A stretch of 64,000 nt of DNA, from the NCBI GenBank assembly GCA_027487555.1, contig JAIYDI010000041.1, forward strand, positions 1-64,000. Direction: 5' to 3'. The notes under the pieces were generated by a model that saw nothing but the letters and a program-made list of their open reading frames with translations, made no database searches and was not told the DNA's origin. Below, piece after piece: positions 61,989 to 64,000 of the stretch; the first letter of the stretch is position 1, and each line of letters begins with the position of its first letter. This stretch comes from Hyphomicrobiales bacterium. GTDB taxonomy: Bacteria; Pseudomonadota; Alphaproteobacteria; Rhizobiales; Devosiaceae. Both the position numbers and the translations under genes were made by a program.

Positions 61989-64000
61989 GTGACGAACACC
62001 CCACAGCATCCCGGCCCGTGGCTACGTGAGACCTATCTCGCACCGCGCAAGATCAACGTTACGCAGGCCGCCCAGCTCATCGGCATCAGCAGGCCGGGTG
62101 TGTCCAACTTCCTCAACGGCAAGGTATCGGCCACTGACCATATGGCCTCGCGGATCGAGGCTGCGTTCTCCATACCGAAGGCGACCCTTCTCAAGATGCA
62201 GGCCGAGCACGATGCTGCCGCCGCCACGGAAGGGGCTCCAGCTGGCACAAAACGCTATGTCCCGCCCTTCCTTGCGATCAAGGCAAACGAGATCGTGGCG
62301 TGGGCGGACCACAACATACCGGCCCGGATTCGCTTCTCCGTGCTGCTGCGAACGCTTGTTCATTCGACGGGCGCCGGACTCGAGCAGGTAGACTTCCCCG
62401 GAAATGATGACGCTGAGCGACCGGGATGGGACGGGTTTGCCAAGGCAACGGCCGGCACGCCCTGGGTCCCGGCCGGGGTGTCGGGCTGGGAATTTGGTGT
62501 CACGCAGGACGTCAAGGGAAAGGCGGACGGCGACTTCGCCAAGAGCGTCAAGGCTCACAAGCCTGCTGAGCGCAAGAACATCACCTTCATCTTTGCAACC
62601 CCGCGCCGATGGCCCGGGAAAGATGAATGGGTCAAGGAAATGCGCTCCAAGAAACTCTGGAAGGACGTCAGGGCCTATGATGCCAGTGACCTCGAGCAAT
62701 GGCTCGAGCAGTCGCCATCGGCGCAGGCCTGGTTCGCTGGTGAAGCGCTGAGGCCTTCGCAAGGGGCGAAATCACTCGACAAGGCGTGGGACGAATGGGC
62801 CAGTGTCGCGAGCCCAGCACTCGCGCCTGAGCTTTTCGCAACGGCGACGGAATCGGCTGTGCCGAAACTGAAAGCCTTTCTCACGAAACCAGCCGGCGCG
62901 CCGTTCGTGATTTCAGCGGATTCCGTTGAAGAGGCGCTGGCGCTGCTCGCGCAGGCATTTGGGAATGCTGAGCTGCTCGCGGACCGAGACCGCGTGTTGA
63001 TTTTCGATCAGACAGGAACGCTCCCGAAGCTCGCGCAGGGCACCCAGGACTTTATCGCCGTCGCGCATACGCGAGACGTCGAGAAGGAGCTCGGCCCCTT
63101 CGTCCACAAGCTGCGCACTATCGTAATTTATCCGAGAAATGCGACGAACGAAGATCCCAATATAACGTTGGAGCCGATCGGATACGAAGTCTTCCATAAA
63201 GGCCTCGAAGCAATGGGAATGGGGCGCGACGACATCAAGCGGCTGGAACATGAATCGGGTTACTCGCTCACCGTTCTGCGCCGCCGGCTCGCAAAGGTTG
63301 TAGGTGTAATAACGCCAGGCTGGGCGTCCGATCCCCACTTGGCTGCGTCCCTCGTCCCGCTCGTTCTAACCGGCGCATGGAATTCGGCCAACGTGTCGGA
63401 CAAGGAAGCGGTCAGCCTGCTTACCGGGGGCAATCTATCCTACGAGGAGATCGAACGGCGCCTGCAGGACATGCTCCGGATCAACGACGCGCCGGTCTGG
63501 TCAGTAGGCACTTATCGCGGCGTCATCTCGAAGATCGATGCTCTGTTCGCGATCGCATACGCCATGACCCCCGCCGATTTGGAGCACTTTCTCGGCTTGG
63601 CGAGAATCGTGCTCAGCGAGGATGATCCATCGCTCGATGTTCCGGAAAAGGATCGCTGGTGGGCCGATGCCCAAGGCAAACGCCGCGAATTTTCGGGCGC
63701 GCTACGAAGTGGCTTTGGTGAAACACTGGTGCTGCTGGCTGTTCACGGCAAGCACCTCTTTGGAAGCCGGTTTGGCTTTGACGGCGCGTGGCAGGCTGAT
63801 CGCCTCGTGCGTGACGTGCTGCTGCCACTGACGACGCGTAAACTCGAAGCGAACGACCGCGACCTTCCCGTCTATGCGGAGGCCTCGCCGGACGCCTTCC
63901 TAAAAATCCTCGAAGAGGATCTTCGCGGAGACACCCCCCAGGTGTTCGGGCTGCTCCGGCCAGTAGATCACGGCTTTCTGGGGGTCGGGATTGTACGCAC
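61989..64000 (+). CDS. Large HTH protein with nuclease-like domain, cut by window end
   Basis: Open for 670 codons to the window edge. The GTG start at 61989 has GGAG about 10 nt upstream. Residues 24-75 form a HigA-like helix-turn-helix (TQAAQLIGISRPGVSNFLNG, then MASRIEAAFSIP). Residues about 145-250 (GWDG; WVPAGVSGWEFG; KGKADGDF; FIFATPRRWPG; DLEQWLEQSP) look like a restriction-endonuclease-fold domain, with candidate acidic/Lys residues D148, E168 and K178. Residues about 290-450 resemble the P-loop NTPase part of multidomain defence proteins, but I see no Walker A; HESGYSLTVLRRRLAK is like a winged-helix lid. Function not established; a self-regulated anti-phage effector is an inference. 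Confidence 0.7.
   Translation, partial: MTNTPQHPGPWLRETYLAPRKINVTQAAQLIGISRPGVSNFLNGKVSATDHMASRIEAAFSIPKATLLKMQAEHDAAAATEGAPAGTKRYVPPFLAIKANEIVAWADHNIPARIRFSVLLRTLVHSTGAGLEQVDFPGNDDAERPGWDGFAKATAGTPWVPAGVSGWEFGVTQDVKGKADGDFAKSVKAHKPAERKNITFIFATPRRWPGKDEWVKEMRSKKLWKDVRAYDASDLEQWLEQSPSAQAWFAGEALRPSQGAKSLDKAWDEWASVASPALAPELFATATESAVPKLKAFLTKPAGAPFVISADSVEEALALLAQAFGNAELLADRDRVLIFDQTGTLPKLAQGTQDFIAVAHTRDVEKELGPFVHKLRTIVIYPRNATNEDPNITLEPIGYEVFHKGLEAMGMGRDDIKRLEHESGYSLTVLRRRLAKVVGVITPGWASDPHLAASLVPLVLTGAWNSANVSDKEAVSLLTGGNLSYEEIERRLQDMLRINDAPVWSVGTYRGVISKIDALFAIAYAMTPADLEHFLGLARIVLSEDDPSLDVPEKDRWWADAQGKRREFSGALRSGFGETLVLLAVHGKHLFGSRFGFDGAWQADRLVRDVLLPLTTRKLEANDRDLPVYAEASPDAFLKILEEDLRGDTPQVFGLLRPVDHGFLGVGIVR

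Overview
The window is a high-GC (roughly 63-66% by eye), densely coded stretch of bacterial chromosome. The mix of families points to an alphaproteobacterium of the Hyphomicrobiales, quite possibly a Devosia-like organism: a groESL operon under a CIRCE element, an EtfBA pair, a TalC-type transaldolase, an alpha-E/circularly permuted ATP-grasp/transglutaminase operon, a TIGR01459 HAD hydrolase beside a TipF-like degenerate EAL protein, binding-protein-dependent sugar ABC operons, and RIME-like and 'gagcttgtcgaa'-type intergenic repeats. Genus assignment is inference. No rRNA, tRNA, CRISPR array or transposase was seen.

Layout. 0.2-6.1 kb: a membrane glycosyltransferase, a TauE/SafE exporter, a large secreted Sel1-repeat protein with a C-terminal peptidoglycan-binding-like module, and a four-EF-hand protein. 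6.3-9.3 kb: a hicAB toxin-antitoxin pair with a visible promoter, then groES-groEL with promoter, CIRCE and terminator. 9.3-12.9 kb: a small surface-polysaccharide cluster (GT2-GtrA, a 61-aa protein, GDP-mannose 4,6-dehydratase, GT4). 12.9-16.6 kb: a sigma54-activator-like regulator that lacks the GAFTGA loop, a degenerate EAL protein and a HAD hydrolase. 16.8-37.2 kb: mainly housekeeping and catabolic genes (AbrB-type membrane protein, M20 amidohydrolase, GH1 beta-glucosidase with LacI-type operators, Mrp/ApbC, transaldolase, aminotransferase, EtfBA, aldo/keto reductase, GH13 glucosidase, a tightly packed hydroxyacid dehydrogenase-GST-SDR operon, and the ATP-grasp/alpha-E/transglutaminase-like operon).

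37.4-51.4 kb: an AEC transporter, glycerol kinase, a sulfotransferase-like protein, a CAP-domain lipoprotein, a short membrane protein and a WecA/MraY-type transferase, followed by a seven-gene sugar uptake and catabolism operon (binding protein, two permeases, ATPase, SDR, TIM-barrel isomerase, SDR) divergent from its likely ROK repressor. 51.5-56.4 kb: an EmrAB-type efflux operon divergent from a TetR repressor, with twin palindromic operators on face-to-face promoters, and an ATP-grasp ligase downstream. 56.4-61.6 kb: a GntR repressor divergent from an ABC transporter/mannonate dehydratase operon that carries no ATPase of its own; a perfect 18-bp palindrome lies just after the promoter. 61.6-64.0 kb: a repeat-rich gap followed by the start of a large HTH-nuclease-like protein that runs off the window. 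This is the best candidate for an uncharacterised (possibly defence) system.

A palindromic intergenic repeat of about 100 bp occurs three times complete and once as a half copy (16.65, 31.26, 45.67 and 54.32 kb), with compensatory changes in its stems. Twice it sits inside operons.
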